Shown here piece after piece: positions 45,441-58,888 of a stretch of 64,000 nucleotides of DNA. The notes below the pieces were generated by a model, which worked only from the letters and a program-made list of their open reading frames with translations, did not search any database and was not told the DNA's origin. The stretch's first letter is position 1; each line of letters opens with the position of its first letter. The position numbers were made by a program, and so were the translations under genes. Source of the stretch: Patiria pectinifera (taxonomy: Eukaryota > Echinodermata > Asteroidea > Valvatida > Asterinidae). The stretch lies in NCBI GenBank assembly GCA_029964075.1, contig CM057135.1, positions 15,526,863 to 15,590,862 of the forward strand, read 5' to 3'.

Positions 45441-48400
45441 CTTGTCTCAGTGATTTTTGTTCTGCGTTAGGGGAAGGGCAAACAGACGGTCGTTCCTTTC
45501 TTAGTATACATGTAGATACCAAATCAGAAGCCATGATGATGTCATAATGGGACCCAGTGCATCATCTTAAAGGTGTACAGTCTGGAAGTCCTAAATCTAT
45601 ATATGTATAACAAAAACAACAACAGCACATAAAATAATAATGCATTCAAAACAGAAAAACATCACCTCAATTAAAAAAAAATAATGCAGAAAAACAAATT
45701 TCAAAGCCGTTGCACAAAAAGTTTTTGTTAAAGGAAATGACTGCACTAACTTATGTTATTGAAACTTCACACAATTATATTATTTATTCAAATGAGTACG
45801 TGCTCAGATGATTAGTCTCATTACACTCCACCCCCCCCCCCAAAAAAAGAAACAATCAGTTAAAAAAAATAGAAGACAAATTTGACTTATTTTTTATGAA
45901 GTATTTTATTGAAGAACAGGCTTGGTTGACGACTTGGTGGTTGCTACATTGGAAAAGGCAAATATGTAACAATGGCAATTCACCAAAATCCCAATAATTC
46001 AAATGTCTACATGAAAGATGTCACCTTTTTTAGTACATATCAAATGTTTGAGAATGACAATATAGCTAATTTCTTAACACTTCAGAAACGGAGGAAAAGA
46101 CAGATTTCATCTCAGTAAAAGTAGGCTAAGTCCTATTTATTGCTACCATATCTGATATCCTTTTGTAATTGTTGAATCTTTTGGAAATGTAAAGGATTAC
46201 TCACAGTATAAGTAAAAGGTTGTGTATATTTACTTGCTTAACAGAATTTGGCCATGGTCACCCTGCCTTTGCTTCGCTTGCCGGGACCTGTTTACAGTGT
46301 GCAAGGCCTGGACAGGGTCAAGTCGATTGTGCCCACCCCAACATCCCCCCTGCGCTGCTACGGTGGGGTAGCGAATTTTCTTTTCCCAAACTACATCCAG
46401 TAATATAGGGTTTTTTGAGTGCCCTCTATGATACTTTTATTTTTGGACCGTGAGGCTATGGTTCTAAATTTCCAATATCCGTATTTATCCAATTTTTGCC
46501 ATTTAATTTTAGGCTTTGGAGGATTTTCTTGTTTTTAAGGGAAATAGAGTCCCGAATTTCATTAGGGTGAAATTAATTTCTTTTATTCTTATTTTGTCTC
46601 TTTTTTTTTTTAAAGAGAAGACAGTGAAGTCCAAAACGTCATAGTTTAAAGCCAAAAAAGTTGTACCGTAAACCCCCATTCGTGATGTAGTTCGGGAAAA
46701 AAAAATTGCCCCTGTGACTCAAAAAGAATGTTTAACCTCAAAGTAAGGAATTTAGAAAATAAACAGTGCATTAGAATCTTGTCATCGTGAGCAATTTTAT
46801 TGAAAATACACTTGATAAATAACATGAGGAGTAACGTTCATAGCCCAAAAAGCAATAGATTTACACAAACAATTTACGGCGATTTTACAACAAAACAGTT
46901 CCAAATAGTTATGCTTCCTTAACCCATAATATGTGTCTTCTGAATATTTTGACATTGAGTATCCAAGTCAGATATGAAGCAGTACATGTCAAATGTTTAT
47001 ATAACAAGAACATATCACAAAAGTGTCTTCATAAAGAAAATAGGAGCTTACACCCCTACCCCCCCCCCCCACACACACACACACTACCAGAAACAAGTAT
47101 AAAAAAGGAGCAAGGGAAAACGTTTTCAACAACAGGCCCTAGAATGCAGACAAGACTACATGTTCATATAGTAGGGGTATGGCACAGGAAATTAGGTCAT
47201 TAGACATTCACATGTAAATACACATGCCACTGCCCCCTTTAAAAAAATTCAGCTAAGTAAAATATGTTCAAGCAAACAAACCACTATCATCAATTTTATG
47301 AGAACTAGCACATTGTTTTCAATAATAACATTTCTGGTGGGTATTCTTGTCTTATGTCTAACAGTGGAATCAAATAAATATTTTAAATCAATGAAATTGG
47401 ATATCTCAAACATTACAGAGTTGAATGTTGATTTGGTACAGAACATACTGTGTGCATATTGTCTCTTGCCCATTTAGTTGTTTTTTGCATCTATTCAACT
47501 GCAAGATGAAGAACTGGAAAATAACACAGATGTACTATCAACGAATACATCGCCAGATTTTTCATAACATGTACATGTATGTCACTAGCAGTCAGTCAGG
47601 AACTGTCTCGCAGCCAACAGGGTTTTCCACTGCATGGATTCCCAAAAAAGAATGTTCAGCAAACCGCATAAACGCATGTTCACCGTCTATGGTTGACGTC
47701 CTATTGTCCCTCTTTTGTTTGTACTCTTAACTTTTTTGGGAATCGTGGATGACATTGTTCTCTTTTGTTCTCTGGTATATTTGTCCACAGTTTGAAAAGA
47801 TGAACACATACACTGTGTGACAGGTTTGTTATGAGTGATACTTTAGACAGAGTTTTGTGAAGACACTTTCCCATTTCATGTACGTGTACATGTACATGTT
47901 GCTTGTAACAGCAGAAGACAATTTAGGGCGGTTCTTGAATGCGTCACACGTGTTTGGCCATTTGAATTCTAAATGCTGACTGAGATGGTAGAATCACTTG
48001 GTAACTCTGCCTTGACATGTTTGAAAGAAGGGTGTTGGCATAGCTTCATTTCAGCCGCTTATTATTACTGTGCCTTCCTGAATAGAATAAAATGGAAAAT
48101 AATTCATTAGAAACAGCACAAAACCAAATTCATGTCTAGCAAACTGCTCAGCACCTACTGGACACAATCACTTTGTACCTGCCTTATGCAAAAGTATGAT
48201 ATTAGCAGGGATGTGTTCAAGTCCAAAGTGTACATTGTTCAAATTTGAAAAAATCAAGGATAAGTTGACGCTCATTTGTTTTTACTTGACCTCTGTTTGC
48301 ATGTATGGTTGGATTATGTTGAACTATGCACAGAATGTTTAATTATTACTGAAATGCTTCAAGTATAAAGCTACATATATATAAGCATTATTATCTTCTT

Positions 48401-48544
48401 TTCACAAGCATGTAATTGGAAATCTCCCCCCCCCCCAAAAAAGTGTTTTACTTTAATGGCACAAATGGTGTACAAAACGAGGAAATCAGGTGATCCCAGA
48501 AAAAGTTGCATGCTTGTCATTTTAATCAAATCAAGACAGTTGAA
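45441..48544. other. Intergenic DNA, nothing recognised
   Basis: AT-rich, with C runs near 45830 and 47060. Only short chance frames are present. A CTGGACAGGGTCAAGTCG-containing GC-rich patch near 46270-46380 is not recognisable. Confidence 0.45.
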
Positions 48545-48642
48545 CACCGTGTGAATAACCCCTGTTGAGAGTTATGTGGTACAGAGAAACCTGGTTCTTT
48601 TCAGAACCACACAAATCACAAAGACAGATCATTCACACAGTG
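48545..48642. mobile_element. Short palindromic MITE, copy 1
   Basis: It starts CACCGTGTGAAT and ends ATTCACACAGTG, with AATCACAAAGACAGAT before the right end. A second copy is at 49549-49626. Confidence 0.55.
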
Positions 48643-49327
48643 CTACAACTTTTTCAGAGACATGAATTTTACAAATAGTGCAGAGACATGTAGATTATGG
48701 TGTACCCTGTCAAAAAAAGTTTGTTCCCCACTCCACAATTTGTTTGGGAATGAGAAAATCTGGGATAAAAGTACCGAAAATTCTACATAAAAAAAAATAG
48801 AAACAGCGCCCTCTATTGATCTAGTCAGAAACCTTTTCTCACGCAATGGCCGTCCGAGCTCGGGCAGTCTGTTCTTGACGCAAATATTTCTATTGTTCTC
48901 GCAACTCGGACCAGGATCTCACCCCAGCATCCGCCCGGGTTTGCAAGAATGATATACCCGAGTCAAAAACAAGACCTGCCCAAAGTGGGCCAATGAGTGC
49001 TTGCTAGATGATAATTCTTTTATTTTATATTCCAAATTTGTGTTATTTTTCATCGGGATATATATCTTTGTTACAGTTTTATCCATCATGAAATGTTTAA
49101 GTTTTGAATTTAAGATCAAATGTTATGTATTAGCTACATAAACATCGATTGGTATGGTTAAACCCCAGATCAGAACAACTTTGTAAACTCTTATCTTTTC
49201 TCACGGTTACATGTTTGCAACAGTAATAGAAGTGCATGGCATCTGGTGCATATGGTTCAATTCCTGTTATCCAAGTCACTCTTGAACTGAACACAATGGA
49301 AAAAATCCCTAAAATCAAACAATCTCA
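48643..49327. other. Intergenic DNA, nothing recognised
   Basis: No gene or repeat supported. Confidence 0.4.
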
Positions 49328-49440
49328 CTCACCTGAACAATTCTCAAGACTAACATGCACAGTCTGAGTCAAGCTGTTGGAGACCACACTGGCAACTAGG
49401 AGACAACATGTCGATTTGTGGTTGATAACATCTACAAATA
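49328..49440 (-). repeat. Exon-like repeat, copy 1
   Basis: Shares CTCACCTGAA, CTGTTGGAGA(C/G)CACACTGGCAACT and ATTTGTGGTTGAT with 49754-49870, in the same order. On the minus strand each copy ends in TCAG/GTGAGTGA, a good splice donor, and is open in one frame. It could be a duplicated exon of an unknown gene or transcript. Confidence 0.5.
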
Positions 49441-49548
49441 AGTCAATACAAGAAAATCAAATGTTTCAGGATCTATTGGCTTCAGTACTAAATGAGACTT
49501 AAAGATTTGCATGATGAACACAGTGAATGAATGGGAGGTTTGAAGTAA

Positions 49549-49626
49549 CACCGTGTGAATGATATCTCTTGAATTTCAGGGCAGTACCGGTACAACAATC
49601 ACAAAGACAGATTATTCACACCATGA
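49549..49626. mobile_element. Short palindromic MITE, copy 2
   Basis: CACCGTGTGAATGATAT at the left and AATCACAAAGACAGATTATT plus CACACCATG at the right; it matches 48545-48642 at both ends but is about 20 bases shorter in the middle. Confidence 0.55.
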
Positions 49627-49753
49627 TACTGCAAACCTTGCATTCAATGAGCTTTATTATTCAAATAAATATACACAAACCAGTAAGCTTTGTAAGAAAA
49701 AATAAATAAATAAAATAAACCCCCAAACCTCCCAAAATCTACCAAGTTCACTC

Positions 49754-49870
49754 ACCTGAAAAATATTAATAATACTGGCACGCAGAGTGATGCTGTTGGA
49801 GAGCACACTGGCAACTGGGAGAAACATGCAGATTTGTGGTTGATGACTTCTACAAACAACAAAATCCAAT
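49754..49870 (-). repeat. Exon-like repeat, copy 2
   Basis: Second copy of the unit at 49328-49440, about 70-75% alike by eye, with the same donor-like end. Confidence 0.5.
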
Positions 49871-50479
49871 GTTTAACGATATAATACTAATAGTTCCAGT
49901 ACTCAAACAACCTATGTATACAGAAACTAGCAAGTCTGAATTTGAAAAAGCAAATGACACTGGACCTCAGAATGCCAAAGATCACACCTCCAGACCTTCA
50001 ATATCAGATGTTGCTCTTCAGCAACAAAAACATAATGTAGATGTATACTCAGTGTGTTACCTTCTGATTGAAAGTTAGTAAACACTCACTCGGGTGGGAC
50101 TTAAATCCACAACCTCATGCTTTCTACATCTGGACTAGAAAGCAGGACGTCATGTGTTTGAGTCCCATCCCAGGGATTGCTTTCTAACTTTCACTCGGAA
50201 GATAACACACTGTACGTGTTTACATCAGTGAAGGGCAAAACCTAATATTGATGTATACATTTTTGTACAACCAAAATTCCACCCCACAAATAGCCCAAGA
50301 AACTTGTACTGCCACAACTCTTCACAAAAAGATTAAATGAGCTTTTCAAAGAGGCACATATACTGTACATGTACTTTACAGTAAGCGAAAAACAAATCAA
50401 AGTTTACCTTGGAAAACAGTGAATTGTACCCGGTAAGAGAAACAAAAGCATGCATCTGACATTAAAGTGGTCTTTAGAT

Positions 50480-51900
50480 GTATTTACTTACTGCTGCACA
50501 TGACCATCAGTGAGTTGTAGTGACATCCAACCTTCCCGATCAAGAGCAAAAGACCAGCACTCGATTGGTGACAGCTACACAGCATCCACAACCTGCTTAA
50601 GCCAGGGAAGCTGGGGACAACCACGAGGCCTAGTCCAGGTGGCAGGTCGTTGGTCAAGGTGGAGCTGGACAACAGCATCAAGGGCAAGACGAGCAGGGGC
50701 AGGAGCTTGGAGGCGCAGAACATGACCAAAAAGGGTGTGTCACCTCCCTGAGATCTCAGATAAAATGTTACCTGGATGATTGCATTGGAAAACAAACTGC
50801 GCCATCAAACTCCAAGTATGCGACACTGACACTGCAAGTGGAAAGCTTGAATGCGTTCTTGTTCTTTCATGCGCGATGAAACCAAAGTTTTACCAAAAGA
50901 CTGGCCTTGGTTCTCCAAAGACAATCAAGTTGGCCCATGATGGTACTGGCGATGCCAATTCTGCATAGTATGTATGTCCTTACTGCAGAAACCTGATGAG
51001 TCGATAGTGCACTCAAAATAACAAAAGGACTCAACAGGTTCGACAACATCGCAATCCAGGGAAATTTCAACAGGTGCTGGACCGCATGGTGACTGAACCT
51101 TGGTTTTTGTCCATGATGGTTTAGACCCACGTAACTGGTTTAACGGTCAAAGGTTGCGAGAAGTTCTCCCAATGTGGTTGGATCCTTTGAAGAGAGTGGC
51201 AATATCTGCATACAGGAAGTCGGTAAACCTGTGATTGCCTGCATTGAATCCTCACACTGTGACAGGATAGTGTCCATGGCTAAGCAGAACAAGGTTGGTG
51301 TCAGCACACAGCACTGCCGAACTCTGGAGGAAGGACGGAGATAGGTCATTGCCAACCTTGACCTTGGTAGTCTTTCCAGTGGGACAGGGTTTCATCCACC
51401 CAGTTGCAGAGAACGATCTGCCTTGGAAATCAGAAATGAAGCTGATAATGCTTGTTACATCCGTGAAGACACTTGACTGCCTTGAAGGCGGGGCGAAGAT
51501 TATTTTGTTTCAGGCCAGCTTCGGCTTCAGAGACAACGGAGTCGTACCAAGCATCAAGGTCTTGCTTCGCTTTGGCCTTGTACATGTACATCCCCGCCAG
51601 ACAGTTACTTTCAGCATGGTGGCAGCTCAGACGAGCACCACATGTATGCTCCATGATGTCAATGGTCCCTCCAGTGAGCCAGGGGGCGCTGCTTTGAAAG
51701 ACAGGAACAAACACCAGCCTCAACGGCACCAAGAACTGTATCACGGAACAGGACCCAGGAGTCTTCAACAGAGTTGGGCAGTTAATCAAGAACATCAAAG
51801 CAGTTCCGAACCTCAACAGAGTAGTTGGTGACCACCAGAGGGTCTGTTGCAAGAAGATCATGGTCTCGGCGCCATTTGGACAAAGTCTTCTTGGTGAACT
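50480..51900 (-). pseudogene. Decayed LINE reverse transcriptase
   Basis: Reading leftward in shifting frames: DLDAWYDSVVSEAEAGLKQ and FKAVKCLHGCNK (before the RT domain), VRQCCVLTPTLFCLAMDTIL and SKDPTTLGELLATFD (RT), then LFGHVLRLQAPAPARLAL and WTRPRGCPQLPWLKQVV (C-terminal end). The YADD region is destroyed. The pattern resembles RTE/L1-like elements that are often annotated as animal endonuclease-reverse transcriptase; clade not decided. Confidence 0.7.
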
Positions 51901-54256
51901 GGTACAAATGTCAATAAAATATCAGACACATTTATTCTCACCTGATTAGTGCTTGCAGGGTGTAGGGCCACAGTCTAACCTGCTGAAGCACAGCAACTTT
52001 GGAATACATGCATAAGTTACACCCTTCACATATTGACAGGAAAATGTAGCCATGTTGACAGTTGACTGTTGAGTTTGTCTTTCGCAGTGATGACTTTAAT
52101 TTGTGGATGAAGCTATTGGGGGGGGGGGGGGAGGTCCATATCCTGTAGAGATTCTGATGGTTGACTAGATCCAAAGTCTGTTTGCTAGCAAGCACTGAAG
52201 CATCATAGTTTTTTCGTTTTCTGCTGTTCTCTTCTATGCTGGATCTGAAATTGCTCTCCGCAGGAGGTGACCTGATGGACTCAATCAGGTCATTGTTGCC
52301 CAATGCTGTTCACCAAAGACATATTAAGGCTGATACTCCATTCTGGATATCCTGCCCAAGACATCTTTACTTCATGGAGATGGCCTCGATGTTGGTAACC
52401 TCCAATGCTGGTGGCCCTGAGGACGTCAATGTTAATGACGAAATAACTCCATGAAGACTTGACTATGGTGTAAGCCAACACTCACTGAAATGTTTATAAG
52501 CCACACTCAGCATCGTACAACAGAGAAGTAGGTGATACTAACGTACTGCACTTCAGAATACAACTTCATGATCTGCATGAAAAAGATTAGTCATATTTCA
52601 CTAACAAAATGTTTAAGTTATTACCAATACATGTAAAGTGCACATCAATTGTATCTGTTGGAAAGACGTGCATGAGGACAAAAATGATTCAATCTGTAAT
52701 TATTAAAGTTTCACACTACTAGATATGAATGTATTTATATTTCAACTAATGCATCTCAAATGTCACTAACCACTTCTATTCTGAAATTTCAGAAGAGAAG
52801 TGGTTCCCAGAACGCATTTATGCTTTTCATGCACAAAATCACTTCTTCTAGTGAATGTATTCTAAAATATTATATCAGATGAAAATAACTGCTGAGCAAC
52901 AAGTATATTACGTCTGTGTGGACAGTAGAGTATCTGTAAAATATCGATACAAAATGAAATCTAGCTCTAATCACTGGCCATGTTAAATTCAGGCATAAAT
53001 TTTTGTGACAATTAACCTCTGATTAGTGCTAACATTCAAGACGAACATGTAGTTGTAGATGTGTATATGCACTTTGGACCACCACGGCTTGCACAAATTG
53101 TTGTCCAAGATTTGCAGATTCACTGCTATTCTCAAATGATGTGTAACTCAGTTCTTTTTGTTGTACATAACCGTGAATACCGGTATTTCCTGACTAACAA
53201 GTCTGTGACAAGTGCATTGAAAATATGACTTCAAAATTCTAATGACCTGTACTCAAGGCATACATTATACGTACACATGTATGTCTCCTCAATCAACGCC
53301 CCACCATCATACAGCATGTCAATGTTTTCAAATAAATAACATGTACATCTAGAGCTATAAAAGTTCATTCAGGTATATTTCATGAATTCATTAACATGCA
53401 ATTCTTGACTTCCTTTTATTCTACAGCAATCCTCTGAACCAACCAGTCAGTTTTGAAGGCTTTTACTAATTCAATGCTGTATGCCATTTCAATGCATATC
53501 GTGCACGTAACCATGATATTTTTTTCCAGAGCGGAGCAAGGCTCTCCAATCTGTGTATACTTATTCCAGTATATTCTCAATTCATCATTGTTTGCAACCT
53601 GGTGGGTGGGCATATTTTCCACCTCATCTCCATTGACACTCTAGCACACAACAATATTGTTTAATGTGCATTAAATTAACACCAAAATGTGACTTTGCAC
53701 CTCACAGGGTTTTTAAAAAATATTTTTAAGGTGGGGTACCACGTACTGCCCCACTTGCCCGCCACTCCCACTAATACCGATGGCGCCAGTTGATTTTGAG
53801 GATGTACACAGTGTGTCCAGGTCTTAATGAGCTACGGTATTTTGTGTTGTTTATTTCTATCTTCTACGTTAAGGCTTATGCACATTTTGTATGAATCATC
53901 TGTGCTGCTTCTGTGTCAATAATAATTCCTCATTGAATTTTACAATTGTACTCAAATTTGTAGTAGGATAATTTTGAAGGATTGAGGCTGTTTGCAATTT
54001 TGCGTGATGAGTGGTTTGAAAGATTTCCTGATAAATCCAAACCAAATGTGCCTACATGTATATACATGTAGACAAAGAAAGTGTTACATGTTATCATAAT
54101 TAAAACTCAATACATCACAACCGTTATTACGCACACTATTAAATTGACCAAATTGATCCTACATCACAGAACTGTCAAAAACTCTGGGTAAAATCATGAG
54201 TTCACATTGACATTTTCAAAGTCCAATGTTTTAGAATGTCCTCATTAAAACCTAAA
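51901..54256. other. Intergenic DNA, or 3' flank of the Helentron
   Basis: No coding signal. G run near 52117-52131 and ACATGTATATACATGT palindrome near 54055. The Helentron's 3' end should lie here or to its left, but I cannot place it. Confidence 0.4.
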
Positions 54257-57200
54257 TTATATTGTTATGGAGACTGCTTCATGGTAACTGTAGTAAGTCG
54301 GAATCACCTTAGCATACACTGTTTCCATATTTCTTACATATACGTGGTCAATTAATGTGCCATTTTCTGTAGTTCCATCATTTACACATTGTCTATAACA
54401 AAACTCTTGCATTAACTTTTCAATCCGTGAAGAGTGTTTCAGAATGTCTTCATTAAAATCACCCATTACAATGCACCTATTTGACACTTTGTGAAGTGCA
54501 TTAAGCAGAATTTTAATGTTGCCAAGAAATTGATCCATTGAATATGAAGCTGGACGATAAATTACTACCACACAATATGACACTTGACTAATTATCTGAA
54601 ATGCAACATGCTCTAGATTCTCAACAGGAAGAAATAATCTGCTAAAGGCTCTGTTCCTTCTACCAAATACTGCCACTCCTCCACGACACTGTTGCTTCAA
54701 CATCTGGGTTAGTCTATTTGTATTATCATATGAAGCACTTCTGATCTGATGATAGCATTTGAATTCACTTAAATCTACATGTATGTCAGGGTATTCCTCC
54801 TCATCGATCCATGTCTCGGTAAGACAAATAAAATCAGATTTCATCATTTCCTGATTACATTTTAGGTCCATTTGATGTTCTTTTAATCCTTGAATATTAT
54901 GCATTCTAATTACAGTCTTGTTAGATTTCTCTTCCTGTACACATTCTTCTGCATCAATAAATTCTGGCATACTCTTCAATGATTCCGAAACAGCCTTGTT
55001 ACAGTAGATATATTTTTCATCAAATCCTTGAATCACAAGTCCATGCATTGATGTTACTCCGCTCAGTGCAACATAGGCTTGTCCAGCTGAAAATGTACGT
55101 TCAAGTGAAACAACTGCTCTATCTGTTGTCATTCCTTGCACTTTGTGAACTGTGCATGCCCAGGCTAATTTTAAAGGAAACTGCTGTCGAACACAATTCT
55201 TACTGACATTTTCCTCTTCCTTTTGAATTGGAACTGTGTCTTCTTTATTTGACGCTTTGTATTTTCTTTTCAACTTTGATCCAACATCTTTCTTATCAAA
55301 CTGAACTTCAATTAACTTTGGCCAAGATTTATCAGGCAACATAACAATTTCACGTACTGTGCCAAAGACTCCATTCACAAGTCCATCTGATACATCGATA
55401 TTCTTAGTTAACATTACTCTAGCACCAACGCCTAACCACAATGATTCAGGCAAGTTTGTGTATGTTGATTTCTTAGGAACCTTTACCCTTCCTTTCCCAT
55501 TACCTTTACTAGCATCTTTCTGAAAATCCTTAGCAATAATCAATATACACTCAGTACAAGTTGCAAGGAGTGTCTGCGTATTGTATTCGTCCACTTGTTT
55601 GTTACATGGGTAGATATGTAATGCATCATTCCTATCCTCTGCACTTTCACACGACTTCAATAATGTTACATCATCTTCAGATAACTGTTCCTTTTTACTT
55701 TTCACTCGCAACCTATTCAGTAGTTTTGCAAACTGTACATCATCTTTTTGTCGCATAATTTCATTTAGTTCCACTTTCTTGAAAATATCATTCCATAGAT
55801 CTACTGGGAGTGCTTTCTGATACAATGCTTTTCCTTTGACTGGCGGCAACTGATAAAAATCTCCAACAGCTAACATACTGATGTTACCAAAAGGATTATG
55901 ACTACGTGTCTGTTTCATCTGACGCAAACGTCCATGTATATAACACAAAATCTTGTGATCCACCATCGATATTTCATCTATAATCAAGATTTGAAGATCT
56001 TGTAACGTGTTCCTCAGTGTATTCAATTTCTCTTCTCCAAGTGGCTGATAGGGTAATCTAGCATCAACAGGGATTGAAAGAGCACTGTGAATTGTACTAC
56101 CATTGACATTAAATGCAGCAACTCCTGTAGGCGCAACTATCAAAACTGACACATTCTAAGGATTTTGAACCATTCTAGCAAAAAGTCTTGTTGCTTCATA
56201 ATGAACTGACTTTATCAAGTGGCTTTTGCCAGTTCCAGCTCCACCTGTCACAAATACATGAAATGCTTCAGGATTTTTCCCATTGATCTTTTGTAAGCAC
56301 CAGTTACGAATCTTATTAAATACATGTCTCTGCTCTACATTCAATGATCTTAATAAATTGAGTGCTTGTTGCTTTGATATTTTTCCTGGATGTGGTTCAA
56401 TGCTACATACTTTTTCTACTGTTTCATCAGCTTGCAAATCAGGGATATCAAAACCATTCTCTTCTCCTATTACTTCTTCACGTTCTGCTTCACACTCAAG
56501 TCTCTCTTGCTCAGACTTAGGACAAATCAAAGCCCAAGCATCTTCTTGAAGACCAAATTTCTTGACAAACTGTTCTGCTGCTTCAAGAGAATCAGCGTTT
56601 GCCTCATACAAAGAGCGATTACTTTCAACAATGCATCTCACAGATTTCAATTGATCATTAAGACTTACAGCACCATTTTTATAAAACTGTTCAAATGTTT
56701 CAAACTGAGGTGGTTTCAAATGTGCATCTACAGAATATGGAAGAAACAGCTGCAATAAACTGCGATAATATTTCTCAGGATATTTATTCTCTGAAAATCG
56801 GGGGTATCTTATGACTGCGGGTTCGGTTTTACTACGCTTCTGTATGTGACCCAAGCCATCTTTAAGTTCATACACTGGTGATTTAGTTTTCTTGTTAGTG
56901 TTTGCATTATATATTATCCTGTATTCTGAGCAGAATGTAGCAAGGCACATGTCATTAAATTTATCAAGATCTGGTCTAGCTTTGTAGCGGTCAACTCTAT
57001 TAGCCATGAATATATCACTGTCATCATCTTCAGACCTACTCTGAATTACACTTAGTGGCAAGCTCATTCGGACAGGATTCTCGCCAACAGGAACGAATTC
57101 TACTTTTCTTGAACCCTCTTTCAATCTGAGACCACATACTCGAAACACTGCTTCCTGGGCCGATACTTCACGATTATGGAGATATACACAACCAAGTTCC

Positions 57201-58888
57201 TTCATACTTTGTCTAGCATCCAAATTACCCTTCAAGGCTTCTTTCTGTGTATTTGCTAATAACTGTCCCATTTCACGTTCAGATTTAGACATATATGACA
57301 CAACATATGCCGCACAAGCATAGGCATCACTGATAAACTGAATATCCATGTTAGCATTCCAACATCTTATCAAATCAGGATTGTACAGATTGACCCATAC
57401 ATCTTGTGGTTCTCTTTTTATGACAATTGTAGGTTTTTGGCTCAAAATATTGTTGGCTTTTTCAAATTCATCTTGAGTAATATTAATTCTTTCAAATAAC
57501 TGTAAAGTTGACAGATGTTGGTTTTCCTCATTCTGTATTGCATCCCATACTGACTTCAATAATTCCTTGGCATCACTATGCTTCTTGCTATCACAATGCA
57601 TATTTGTATCATTATTAATATCATCATCACCATCATCATCATCCCCATCATGATCATCATCATCAGTCATTGTGTCAGTATGATGATCATATTGGTCATC
57701 ATCATTATCCATTGGATCTGGCTCAGTAATGAAGGTTCTATTAGATGGTGGTCTTGGAAAATTAAATCTACACTCAGTTCCCTTCTTTTTACATGACTTG
57801 GAATGTTTTCTGCTATGTAGCTGCACGTGACTCAGTATGTCATTCAGTTCTGGGTCATCCTCCTTAGATGGCAATTTGCAACTGATATATGAATCAATGA
57901 ACTGAATAACTTCTACATCGCTATCATATCCCAATCTCGGAGCATTCTCAATCCAAAACAGACAGTGGGTATGTGGACTTCCTCTTTGCTGAAATTCAAC
58001 TCTATAAAAATAATCCTTGACTTTCCCGATAGGCTGAGCTCTAGACATAATTACATCTTTCAAGAATGAATGAAATCTCTTGTCAAACATTCTAGCTGCA
58101 GTAACTGGATTACTTCGCAATATTTTACATTTCTCATTCCAATCTAAATCATCCACATCTCTAGAATCACCCTGTTGCCTCAATATTGTGTTTATCACTT
58201 CAGGCCATCTCATATCAGCTGCCGAAAATGAACAAAACCATGTCGGTATTCCAAGCTGTCTAATCATAGCCATGACATCTTTCTGAGCTGCTTGCCAGTA
58301 TGGGGGTGTACCTCTAATTGGTTTTAAGAACCTATAACCACTATCAGACTGCAAAATATCTCTGAGTTGATCTCTATCATTAATCATGCTAGCATTTACC
58401 CTTTCAGCACTGTGTATACTGCCTGAACTCTGACGCATTGCAATTGATACTTTTGACATTACTTGTTGTATTTCTGACAGGTACTGAGCATAGAAGATAT
58501 ACTGAGTACTATTTGCAAATCTATTATCTGCATTCATTAACCTGTTATGAAAATATCTAGAAAGACTCAATTTCACATCACGATCATCACTGAAAGTAGA
58601 AGTGCCTGTTGGAAATAATGCTGGGAAACATTTGGCCTCATTAGCTTTCTCCATCAATACTCTGACTGGGCTATTTTGTTCACAAGGAGCAACACACATG
58701 ACACCATCAAAATCTTGATCCAGGGCATCTTGAGCAATGTTCACTGGCTGCAAACATGTATCGTAAGTGATACCCGTCAACCGTTCTTCATCTGTGTCTA
58801 CATCTGTGTCTACATCTGTGTCTTCATCATTCTCACTCGAGTTATCGGATTCATGTTCTTCTTGCTTCCAAGGGATTGTCCCACTCAC
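54257..58888 (-). pseudogene. Helentron Rep / PIF1 helicase / AP-endonuclease
   Basis: One frame of about 1540 codons with a single TAG at 56156-56158. The Rep part has the HUH motif as RGSPHTHCLFWIE, an Asp-rich insert (GAT/ATC microsatellite near 57600-57710) and a Tyr motif AYVVSYMSKSE. The helicase has Walker A GGAGTGKSHLIKS just before the stop. It then has IVAPTGVAAFN, IIDEISMVD, MLAVGDFYQLPPVKG, VGARVMLTKN and AWACTVHKVQGMT. The endonuclease-like end (about the last 220 residues) has LTETWIDEE, VMGDFNEDI, LIDHVYV and a final His region. Rep nicks and joins DNA and the helicase unwinds it in rolling-circle transposition. The role of the endonuclease domain is unproven. The stop separates Walker A from the rest, so this copy is inactive unless the stop is an assembly error. 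Confidence 0.85.
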
